From: Callaeas wilsoni
Taxonomy: Eukaryota; Chordata; Aves; Passeriformes; Callaeidae
Assembly (NCBI GenBank): GCA_013398955.1
Contig: VWPU01004637.1
Span: 1-64,000 of the forward strand
DNA length: 64,000 nucleotides
Direction of reading: 5' to 3'
Under the pieces are notes generated by a model. The model saw only the letters and a program-made list of their open reading frames with translations. It did no database searches and had not been told where the DNA came from. The translations under genes and the position numbers were made by a program. Shown one piece after another: positions 38,501 through 50,500 of this stretch. The first letter of the stretch is position 1. Every line of letters starts with the position of its first letter.

Positions 38501-41500
38501 TTCTGCCCTCTCATTCCGTGTGATATCTCATTATCATCAGCATCATTAACCAGAAATAATCAATCAGAGTATGAGGTAGAGCAGAATATGAATCATTCTT
38601 TGTAACCATATATGACTATCACTAATAACTCCTTATGAGCTCCACTGAAATCCAGGGCAGAGGGGCCTTGGAATGTCTTTAAGGATAAAACATTCCTCAG
38701 TAATTAGGAACCATATTTAAATTGTTACATTTGGGAGTAGTGATCCTTTTGGTTATTGTTGACCAAAATTCTTGATCAGATGGTGGTTTTCTAACTTAAA
38801 TCTTCACTGAGTGATTTCTGATTGAGTTCATCTTGGTTCTTTCCTGCTGTTTTTGTGTCACCACAGCTGTTCAGCAAATACCTGTAAGAAATCCTTCATT
38901 CCTGGTCTGTGGCTTTTCCCTCTTGTTTGGTTACAATTCCCTGGCTGTGAAAATGGTGCTGTGACACCCCAGCGAGCAGCACGGAGCTCCAGATCACCTG
39001 GGCTGGGAAAGAAATCCATTCAAAGTTGTTAATGTTCCCATTGCAACAGTGCAGAAAAGGGCTGTGTGTGGAGATCTGTCCCATGGATAATTTCCTAGAT
39101 CTCAGTGCTAATAGGAACACGGTGTTTCAAATGCAAAAACAAAAGGTCCCACAGACCATGCATAAATGGGGGGGATTATGACATTCAGGAGTGTTGACTT
39201 ACATTTATCCACGGGATAAAAGTGCAGACTCAACAGGGATCTCGGTGCACAGGGGAGGTTTGGTTCCCAGGCCCATCTCTATTGATTCCTTAAGAAAATG
39301 TCAGACTTTGCAGCTGCTGAGTGTTTCTGTCTAATCACTTTCCTCCCTGTAAGCTAATTGCATTGATGGGAGAATTAACATTTTAGTGGAGTTTGTGAAA
39401 GCATGGATTGTATGTAATCTCTTTCCAATGGTGGATTTTGGACACAGTACCAAAGAAAAGTCATGATGGGGGAGACTTTGATGAGGAGCTGTGTTTTAGT
39501 GTGAGCTTTCCCTCGCTTGGAGAATGCTTGGATTGGGATATTCCTTATGTCCACGGCTGTTGTGCTTTGTCCCTGCTGGAGAGTGGCATAATCCTTGTCT
39601 TGTCCTCAGGCCCTGCTGCCCAAATTCCTCACACTCGGAGCACAGCAATTGTGAGAGCAGAAGGGGCTCAGAGGTGGCCTTCAAGACAAACCCAAAGTTT
39701 CATCAGCTGTAATTAAAAGCAAAATTTGCTTCAGACACTCCACGTGGGTTCTATGAACCCAGCGGGATTCAGCTCCCTCCACCCTGGAGCCCCCCAGAGC
39801 TGTCCTTGCACCCTCGGTGCCCTGATGTGCCACCTCATCCCACGCTCCAGACACCAGCCTTGGCCTTGTGCTTGTGAAAGCCACCAGCCTGCGCCATAGC
39901 CCTGACATTATTGCAGCTCTGGGGAAATCCCAGTTCCAGCCCCAGGCCCTGGGTGCCACAGGACACCCTGGAGAGGTTGGGGGCACAGGGGAGGGTCTGT
40001 AGCAGGGTCGCTCGTGCTTGCAGCGGCCTGGCCGTGACCCGCTGCATCCCACTGGGAATCGTGGGCACGGACTGGGCCGTGGGGTGGTTGTTTCAGCACT
40101 GAAAATGTAACTTGTGCTTTTTCTAGCTAGAGAGCTGTAATTCTCTAAATATATCTTGTACTGCTCTTAGATAACAGACAGCTCCAGTCATCAAAATCAT
40201 TTAAAAAACTCCTCAAAAATAAAAAGTTGGAGTTGTAGAATGTTGCTGTTATTTAAAATGAGATAATTTTAAGTAGGAGACAGTCAGGAGATACTGCAAG
40301 AGCAGGATGCTCCTGTACTCCCTATAATGGGATGTAATTTGCCTCGGATAACAATGCGTGTTTATTCTTCTAAAAGCGAAAATGATTGCTTCTCCCTGCC
40401 TGATTTCCATGCCGTTATTAGGGGGAAGTGCCTGCAGATAGAATTGATGGCTCTTCCAGGAACGGGCTCTGGGTGTTGGACTGGCAGCAGCCTGAAGGAT
40501 GTGCAGTGGGAAGGGAAGGGAAGGTTATCAGGGAGGGAGGGAATGACGGGAGATAGCTCCACAGAGCTTTACTGGGGGAAGAATAATGGCCAGGAAGGAG
40601 ACTGAAAACACAAGAGCACCAGAGGACAGATTTTTATGACTGGGAAGGAAAATTAAAAAGATTAATGAGAAGGTTGTCCTGAAGAAAAACCTGCAGATTG
40701 TGAGGGAATCACTGGTGGGCTGTCGAGGGGAATGGATGGCTGGGGAGCAGGGGGCACAGGGAAAGGGCAGGGAACAAGGACTGACTTTGAAAGAAGGAAA
40801 TTAAAAATAATGCAGGAGAAGAATTAGTTTGTCATTAAAGTGCAGACGGGAGGAAGAGGAGCCACAAGCAGAATGCCAGGAGGAGGGAAAAGGTGGAGAG
40901 CTGCTTAAATGAAGATGGACATGGGAAAAATTGGAATAAAACAGGGTTTGGGGAATAAAAAGATATTAACAGACAAAGCAGCGCTGGACTTGAAAAGCAA
41001 GTCCGGAGTCTTGACTCAGCTGGAAAAGATGCCTTACTTTCCATGTTGGTGCCATTTAACTCAGTGATAGATTTAAATAAGTTATTTCACAATCATTTAA
41101 GTTGGAAAAGCCCCCCCCAGGCCATCAAGTCCAAGCTGTGCCCGGTGCCCACCTTGTCCCCACCCAGAGCGCTGAGTGCCACCTCCAGTCCTTCCTTGGA
41201 CTCCTCCAGGGATGGGCACTCCAGACCTCCCTGGGCAGCCCCTGCCAAGGCCTGAGCACCCTTTCCATGGAGAAATTCCTCCTGGGAATTATCAGTAGGT
41301 GTGCGTGGGGCTCTCCGGTCATGCAGACAGACTGGAAGATGCTCCAGTCTGAGCTCCATTCCTGTCCATTGATCAGACAAAACTCTGACAATTTACCTGC
41401 CTGGCACACTGGGATCACTAGGAGAAGGCTTGGAAGGAGTGAGCAGGTGGAATACAAGGATCAGCTGTGGAACACAGCACCTGGTGGGGTCTGTGCTGCA

Positions 41501-44500
41501 TTTCAGTCCTCTCCTGCTTTGGTAAAGTCGCTCACAGTCAGGCTGAGCCTAGGGAGGGCAAAGAGGGGCACTCTCACAGGAGGGGTTCCTCATTTCCTGC
41601 CCCCTTCATGTCAGTGATTCTGTAAGATCTCAACCAGTGACAGTGCTGAAAACATGGACAGCAATTCAAGTTGCAGCTTTATTTGAAATCCAAATTTGAA
41701 AATCCAGACTACTGGGCCGTGGAGTCAGACACCCTCTCTCCAAGTCGTGCCCATGGATTTTCTGCCATTTAATGTCCAGTTACTAGAGAAGGAGCAGAGT
41801 AACTCCCCGGTCCCAGCCTCGCTGGGCATGGCAGGGGAGGGTTGGTGGCTCTCCAGCTCCAGAGAGCCCAGAGCTGCCTCTGGTTGTGGTCTGACATGGG
41901 CAAGGGAGAGGCTGAGCATTAAACAATCCCTGCCTGTTGTATCTGGGAGCTGTGAGCTCTGGGCAGTGATTTGAGAACGCTCTGGGCTCTGAGGTTCTTC
42001 CCCAGAGCCAGCAGAGTTCTCATCCCTCTCCTGGGCACAGCATTTGCCATGAGGTTGCTCCAGGCATCTCCCTGCTCGGAGGAAGTTTCCCCTCGGTTTG
42101 TATTTTTGAGACATCTCTTTTCCTTGCCTGCTGGTTTTAGTTCATTTCCTTTTTTTCATTCCAATAAAATGAGGTACTTTTTAAGCTTTGTGGTGCCTGA
42201 GAAGATGCTGTCTGGATTCCTTATCCTGGAGCTTTGGTTGGAGGTGACCTTCAAGGACTTCCTCAAGTATACAGAAAGGTCCTGGCAGGGCAGGCTCTTC
42301 CAGCCACATCTTGTGTGCCCCAAGCCAGACCTTAAACTGCTGGATCTTAGTCCTGTGATGGCAGAAATCAGAGTGTTGGAATGTTACTAAAGGATGGCAG
42401 AGATTTTATTGCCGTGTGCAATGTCCATATAATCTGCTAAACAATTCAAACAGATCTGTGCTTCATGTCAATTACAGATATTAGCTAAATTATTTATGAC
42501 TTCTGTCCATTTAAGACAATAATGTACATTTACCCATCTCAGATAAAGTTCCAAAAATAATACTGAAAATTATTGTTTTCATCTTGTGGGTTTTCTCATC
42601 CTTAAAGGTACTTGCACGTGCTCTCACGTGTTGCCTGACCAACCTGCTGCTGGTTAAACATGCCAGGAAACACAAGTGTCTGTAACTGCACTTTAAATGG
42701 GAAAGATTCAGCATTATCACTCTAAATTTGGCTGTTTCCATCACAAGTGTTGATCTACGCAGGCCACAGGGTTTTTCCCTGAGGAGGAAATATGGGATAT
42801 TGCCATAGACAAGCATCCAGACTGCAGCAGTCTGTTAGGGGGATCTTGCTTAGCAGTTCTTTGGGAACACCAACAGCTAAAAATATATTAAGATTCCTAA
42901 ATTTGGACCTATAAGAGAGAAAGCTGCTTCCATGAGAGAGGAGCTGGGTGTCTGCTGCCTTTCCTGCAGCCTTCTCAGCTGCTCCCATGGGATCCTTTAA
43001 GGCTTTTGGACTGCACAGGACTGGAGCTGCAATGTGAATAGCTGGTACCAAACTTCAGACCTACTGAAGTAGTTCCACTCGGATTCCTTTGTTTTCCTCT
43101 CTTCAGACTCCATGTAGCCTACAATAAATCCTTGTGAGATAAGTAGAGAGATTGCTGTTACTGCTGCTGAAACGAAACCATCTGATGTGTTTACTTGCAG
43201 GTTCCGTTGCAGCTGATCGAGAGTGTGGAGTGCCGGGATATATTCCAGCTGCATTTGACTTGCAAGGACTGCAAGGTTATAAGGTAGGAGAGGCTCAGGT
43301 GTTAAAGGGGGGCAATTTACTTTCCACGTGCCATGGGCAGCTGGGATGGTTCAAGGAATGGGGTTTCTTGCTTGATTTCCCTCAAAAGCTTTTTGTTTTG
43401 TCTGATTTTTACACAAGGTGGACTGTGTGTCTGATTGTTGTGATTCGGGACAGCAGCAAACCTTGGTCTGAGCCCATGTGGCTGATCTTGGTTTTATTCT
43501 GAAATTAATTTTAGTCTCACAGTGTTTTCCCTGCTTTACAATCACTTGTAATATATTGCCTCAGTATATTACAGATATATCAATATCTCCATATCCATAG
43601 GTGCAGAAGCAGATAAAGCCACTGACACACACATTGCAAATGTGTTTAATCGAGGTTTGGGGTTTGGAGGCTGCGGCCGCCCTGCATTTTCAGTACCCTT
43701 GAGGGTACAGTCACTATCCTTGAGGCATGGTAACCTCCTGGGAAAGAAAATGAGGGAAAGGGAAGAGAAAGTGAAGGAAGGTGGTAAATCCAGGTGTGCA
43801 GCCAGCAGTTACTCCTGGCTATCCTTCCCAGACTCCAGACCCGAGCCAGGACTCTCTGAGCTGCCCAGCCTGAGCTGCACCTAGCTGGTTTTTGTTTTTT
43901 TTTTTTAACTTTTCTGCTGCAGAAATTAATTTTGATCTATGAACTTTAATTAAGAAGAATGGAACATTTCTTTTTGATTGAATGTTTGCTGGCTGTACCT
44001 TTTGTGTAATGAAAGGAGCCCCAGCCATCTCTGAGCACTCAGAATGTTTAACAGGTCAGCTGCTTCCTGAAAGGCTGTTTTTTCACCAGCACTGATTTTA
44101 CTTTAGGAGTAATATTTAGTTTAATTTGAATTCAATGTTTAACTTCCTCTTCACTTGTAGCTCTTGACATTTAAGCAAGTCACCCTTTCACCCTACATTA
44201 ATTTATTTCCCTTCAATTTAGAATGAATATAAATTATTTGTATTTTTGCCTTCCTTATCAATTTCCTCTCAGAACTGCATCTCCAAGACTTGAGGACTTG
44301 GTGACAGTTGGTTGGGAGATGGTGAAGCTTGGGGCTGAGACAGAAGATTTAGAATATATTCTTGTTCTTTTTCACGAGCAAACTTTGTATTTTGAGTAAC
44401 AGAATTCAAGTGGAGATAATACTTGTTATTTGCACCACTAACTTCGAAAGAATTTAGAAAGAATTTAGGGTGAGATGTATCTTGTCTGAGTGTGGATATT

Positions 44501-47500
44501 TAATAGAGAATTATCCAGTCTCAGTGAGCAGTCTGGGCTTCCTTTACAGTCAGAGATGGGAAATAAATAAACACCTCAGGCTGCAGTTCCTCACAACTCT
44601 GGGGAGATGTTGGACATGGCTTTTTCCTTCCACGTTGTGGCTCTGAGCTATTTGCAGGTGGGGGTGATAAATCTGCCCCGAGGGAATGCAGATGTCATCA
44701 TTAACCAGGACTGAGCTGAATGGAAATACTTGGGCAATATTTAATAAATATAAAATCTTGAAGAAAAACGTCAGAGCAAAATAAATCACTGATTTGTTTC
44801 CACCCTTTTACTCTAAAGGGTCCAGGAATCCTCTTTGAAAAGAAAAGCTAATGCAATTTTAATGCACTGCTTTGAAGGTTGGTTTCTCCTGTGCAGGGAA
44901 TATTCTCCCTGGTTGTTGCTAGTCTGTAACATTGGGCAGAGCTCAGTCTGTGCTTCCCAACAAAGCCAGATGGAGAAGGGGTTGAAAAGGACCTTAACAC
45001 CCGTCTCATTCCACCCCCTGCCATGGCAGGGACACCTCCCACTGTCCCAGGCTCCTCCAAGCCCTGTCCAGCCTGGCCTTGGACACTTCCAGGGATCCAG
45101 GGGCGGCCACAGCTTCTCTGGGCACCCTGTGCCACGGCCTCCCCACCCTCCCAGGGAACACTTCCTTCCCAATATCCCATCTAACCCTGCCCTCTGGCAC
45201 TAGGAAGCCCTTCCCTGTGTCCTGTCCCTCTATCCCTTGTCCCCAGTCGCTCTCCAGCTCTCCTGGAGCCCCTTCAGGCTCTGGAAGGGGCTCTGAGGTC
45301 TCCCTGGAGCCTTCTCTTCTCCAGGTGAGCACCCCCAGCTCTCCCAGCCTGTTCCTGTTCACAGGACTGTGGTTATAGGTATGTTATGTAGATTATAACG
45401 TGTGGGATGGTTTCTGAGTTTCCCCCTGACTGCAGCAGTCAGAAGGGGCTGTAACACATTCCTGTCTTTGACCTCAGTGATCTTTCCTTGTTTTCACGGG
45501 TAACACATGGAGAAATGTCCCCCTCGTTCCTGGCAGGGCACACCCAGGTTGTTCCCAGTCACAGAACCTTGCTGCTCAGTCAATCCTGGCTCCCTAAGTG
45601 TGTTTCCTTACTCATATCCACAGGTTTCATTTTACTTTCCATTAGGGTGCACATGGAAGCAGAGCTAAGTTGTCAATAAGATGTTTATCCTCACTTTGTG
45701 CTCTCCCAGAGCTTTTCATGCTCAGCCTGTCATCTCCTAGATGGCATCTCTTGCTGAGGATCACCCATGGAATGTTTGTCTCTGGGACAGGTGTCAGTTT
45801 TCCACCTTTGAGCAGTGTCAGGACTGGCTGAAGAGGCTCAACAATGCCATCCGGCCCCCGTCCAAGATAGAGGACCTGTTCTCCTTCGCCTACCACGCCT
45901 GGTGCATGGAGGTTTACGCCAGTGAAAAGGAGCAGCACGGGGACTTGTGTCGGCCAGGTACGTGGCAACACCCTTGGGATCACCAGAGCAGCACCTGGAT
46001 ATCTCCAGGGAATTACTGGGGTGGATTTGATTCGGTCACTCAGGTGTAAAACCAACAGCATTTCGTTCACCACGGCAGCAGCTTTTGGTCTAAACCATTT
46101 TGGGTTGATTGCCACGTTTCTCGTAGCTGTCTGGAACAGCCATCTCCAAGATGGGTGTTGGGGAGGAGCAGGGAGCCCCTGAGCTGCTCCTGAGGTTCAC
46201 TCACAGCCACAGGCAGTGACCTTTGTTAGTGGAATACCATCCTTGCTGGAGAGGTTTAGAAGCCCACAGGTAAATAAAAGCTCCAGCTTGGCATGCCGGT
46301 GGTTGTAGCGCTTGTTGGGAGTATAAGAAATGTGATTTCCGGGCGCTCTGCGATCTCCTGTCAGTCACAGTTCCCTGCCTCAGGGAGGTGTCCCAGTTAC
46401 CAGGCTGAGGGATGTTCCTGGGATTCTGTCCTTGTTGCCGAAGCTGCTCTGGAGCTGGGCGCAGGCTCTGGTGTCTGTGGTGTCTGGGGAGGAGCAGGGA
46501 TCACGCAGTGGGAGGAGGAGCTCCCTGGCCCCGTTCCTGATCACACACTTCGTTAGCAGCCTCTGGAAAATGCCAAAAACTCCTCAGAGCAGAGTGTCAC
46601 AGCCAGGGCTTTTCCTGCCTAACTAAATTTGGGAAGTGGGAGCTAGCAGACCTGTGGAAGGCTTGCTGGGTCTCCTCTTCCTCGCTGAGACAGAGGGACT
46701 TCAGCCTGATGCTAGGTTAGGATAATGGTGGGATCATGGAATGGTTTGGATTGGAAGGGACCTTAAAGCCCATCTCACTCTCCCCTCTGCCATGGGCAGG
46801 AACATCTTCTACTAGACCAGATTGCTCCAAGTCCAACCTGACCGTGGACACTTCAGGAATAAAAAGCAACATTTACCTTTTTATTAACTTTCACCAATCA
46901 ATTTTTTTCTTGCAGCTTTGTCTATCAAATAGGTTTTTTTAACATAACTTTAGCTGCCTGTGGCTGGGGGTAGATGTTCTCCTTCAAAAAGCTGAATTAT
47001 AGCTGAAATAAATCAGCGTGAATGTGGTTGAAGAAGTCAAACCCGAGACATTGTTATTTCTCCTCTGTGTCCAAGGGACCCATTATTTGGTAGATACAGA
47101 CAAAAGTTCTAAAGTGCTTCAGAATCCATCCAAGTGTCAAGAGAAGCCATTTTCTGGGAAACATATGTTAGCAGAGTGTGTAGTGGAGATCCAGGCTGTG
47201 GCTCACAGGGTCAGCTTTAGTAGGAAGCTCAAGCCCACAAAATACCTAGCTTGCTTTTCCTGGGATTTTGAGAGTAGATTGGGATGCTTCTAAACATTAT
47301 CAGTGTTGGCTCAAAGTGCCTCATAAAATACCAGCAGTTCAGGAGGAATGGACTAAATGTTAAGTTTGTGGTTTTGTTTCAAAGAGGAAAACCTGTGGCT
47401 TCACAGTAGCTAAAAATTAAGAGGGAAAAATCAAACAGAATATTTCATTTTCGTGTAGCTTTATGTGTTTCTCTTAAAACCCACCAGGGCTGTGCAGCAC

Positions 47501-50500
47501 TGATTGGGGATATTTCCAGTATTCTCATTTGCTATCCAAAAAAATTCTTTAAGGATGTATCACAAGTTTTAAGGAGCAGCTGATGGTGAAGCCCATCCTC
47601 GTTGTGCTCCAGTAAAAGGATTTGTGGGATTTTTAAATTAAAAAAGTCACTGCTAAGGACAGACCTGACAGAGGTTGTTGCTGGCTGGAACGTGTTGTCC
47701 AATTCCACCTCTGCTCTTGACAAAGTATCTGTATAACGCTGTAGTTAATTAAGTCCTGTAATTAGGCTGCTGTCTATATTCTTAATTTACCAATTTATAT
47801 TTATTTCTAATTGTTCTGTAATGTGGCATTAAAAATCTTTTCAGACCCGTGCATTTACATCTTGGAGTTAAACATGTATCTACGGGTATCTGGGGGATTG
47901 AAGGACTTTAAGGGTTTTCTAAAATATTTAATGGAAAGATGTAATACTTAAAGCATTAATTTTTCAGCAGATTTTTCCCCCCTTGGGTGCTGCTCTGCCT
48001 CAGGATTTAATGATACAGTAATTTAAAGAGACAAGCAGTGGATGGACTTTCAGAATCACTTATCTAGTGCTGCTCACATGCTCATTAAATTTAGCACTTT
48101 TCTTAGCCCTGGAAACCTGGAAATTTTGTCTCATTTTCCAGACTTTCTGTCTTCTTATTCTTTATTGCCGTTGTATATTTTTCAATTGTATTTTGAGACT
48201 TTAAAAGAAAGTGTCTAGGAAATAAATGGGGCTCATTCCACTTCCTTTAATGTATTAATCCGGGAGTTTGTGAGGCTCTTGTGACTGATATTTGTGTCAA
48301 ACAATCATTTATGCATTTTATCTTCCTATCTCCACATGACTCACGGAGGAATAATGTCCAATTTATGTCCAGTTTTCGATGGAAAACTGAGATGCAGGAT
48401 AAATGACAGGACTTTCCTCCAGCCATCCAGGAGACCTGGGGCTGGAAATGCATATTCAATGGATGGTCCAAGTTCCAGAGCACATTCCAGGTCTTACCCT
48501 TTCAGCAGAGCTTCACATTTTTCTCATTGATACTGAATTCTTCTGAGCTTCCGACCATCCCACTCGGATTGCTGAGGGATCTCAGTTCCTTTGCTGATGT
48601 CCTTGGTTCTGGTCTGCAGCATTGCTTTTCTGATACGAATTTCCAGAATTTGGTCATTTCAGGGAAAAACTCCTTGTTGGACTCTGGCGTTTCTGCAGAG
48701 CTGGCCAGGAGAGCCACCAGTGCAAATGTGGGAATGAGGCTGTGAAATGCAGCGGGGGGTTGGACTGGGGGATGTGCTGCTTTTCTCTCTTTTGCAAAGT
48801 AGGAATCTTAATTCCTTATTTCCCATTGATTTTCCCCCTCTGCTCTTGGTCCCCAGGAGAACATGTAACTTCCAGGTTTAAGAACGAAGTGGAGCGGATG
48901 GGGTTTGACATGAACAATGCCTGGAGGATTTCCAACATCAATGAGAAGTACAAGTGAGTGATGGGGCTGCTCCTCCACAGCCAAATTGCATCTCAAAACA
49001 CTCAATTACTGAAACTATTTTCAACTTCTACAGTTCCCAAGAAGGGACAATCAGAATTATGATTTTTTTTTTGGTTGGCTTGTAGAAAAAATGTGCTTGT
49101 AATTATTCAATGTTTTATTCGCTGCTACAGTTTTTTAGGCTTGGAAATACCAGGTTTTAATGTGACTTCTTAGAGAATAAGCATTCTAAGGGAGATCTTA
49201 AGTGAGCGAAGAGTGGAATTTGAACTTTTAAAGACTTTTTTTATCATTTCTTACTCTCTAACTTACTACAAAGACATTGTGCCGGTTTGGACACAAATCC
49301 AGGAGGAAACAACCCGAGAGGGGCGTTTCAATACCCCGAGAGGGTATTGAAAAAAAAACCCAAACAGGTTTGGAAGAGTCAAATTTGTAGATGAATAAAT
49401 AAGAGAAACCACTTTCTGGGGTACTGAAAGTGCAGACAGAAGTCCTCTTTGGGCTCCGGAGCAGAGGAAGGTGCTCTGTGGCGCACAGCCGGGGGCACGG
49501 GGTGTTCTGGCTGAGCCCTGTCCAGCTCAGAGCAAGCCCCGCTGCAGCACTCTGTGATCAGGCAGTCTCAGGGCTCTGCCTGGGCAGGACAGTGACTCGC
49601 AGCTGGGGCTGGAGTCCCTGCGAGTCGAGGGAAGGAGCAAGAGCCATCCCTTCGTATTCGGAGCCGGAGAAGTGTGAATGCTGAAATGCTGTGAGCAGGG
49701 AAATTTTCTCTTCTTGCATTCATTCTGTGAGAACTTCTCCTTTGCTGTGTAAGCTATGTAAACAATAGACAGGGTTTTTGTAAATAGCATTCATATCTGG
49801 TATCTTCTGACCTTGCGTACATTATATTAAGAAAAAAATTTCTAAGTGGTGTCTGAGATTTTAACCAATCACCCTAAGAGAAGTGTAAGCACTGTTCAAT
49901 TACTTTATAGAACTAAAATATATAAATGGTATTGTAAATTTAATAAATAATTCATTCCTCGCTCTGACTCCTGCCTTGCTGCATCTCTGAACCCCTGCTT
50001 AGAAGCCCACAGGAGAAGGGGGAGTTTATTGACATCCAGGGAAGCAGGAGTTAGCAAAGGGGCTGTCAGGTTCCTCCAGCGCTGCTCTGTGCTCTCTGGG
50101 AAGTCTGGAGCTGCTCCGTATCCCTGACTTTGCCCCGCTTTCCCCGCAGGCTGTGTGGCAGTTACCCCCAGGAGATCATCGTGCCCGCCTGGATCACGGA
50201 TAAGGAGCTGGAGAGCGTGGCCAGCTTCCGCTCCTGGAAGCGCATCCCTGCCGTGGTGTACAGGTGAGGAGCAGCTGCAGCAGCCTTCCCCAGGCTGGAA
50301 ATGGGCAGTCCTGGCCAGGAAAAGCTGGAATAATCATAACTGGGAATTCTGGGAGGTGCTCAGGCCCCTCTGGGTAAGGCAGACGCTCTGCATGCGTTCT
50401 GAGTGCGAATAATGGATTGTATTTAGAATTCCAAACACACGCTGGAAGAGCACTCAGCATTTGCATCTCCTGCAAATCATTCCTGGGGCAGTCACCCCAG

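Larger units (their letters stand above)
48954..50149 (+). other. MTMR3: Intron within codon 186
   Basis: A 1.2 kb phase-2 intron, more than half of which is the probable solo LTR at 49278-50011. The exon at 50150 starts about 140 bases after the LTR. Confidence 0.85.

Noticed and set aside
39681..40052. 123-codon minus-strand open frame, Pro/Arg-rich, in the intron after residue 70
   Set aside because: It comes from a locally GC-rich patch with overlapping frames on both strands. No family resemblance or gene signals were seen.
43691..43706. Short palindrome GTACCC-TTGA-GGGTAC
   Set aside because: A 6-bp stem is expected by chance in 64 kb and has no supporting context.
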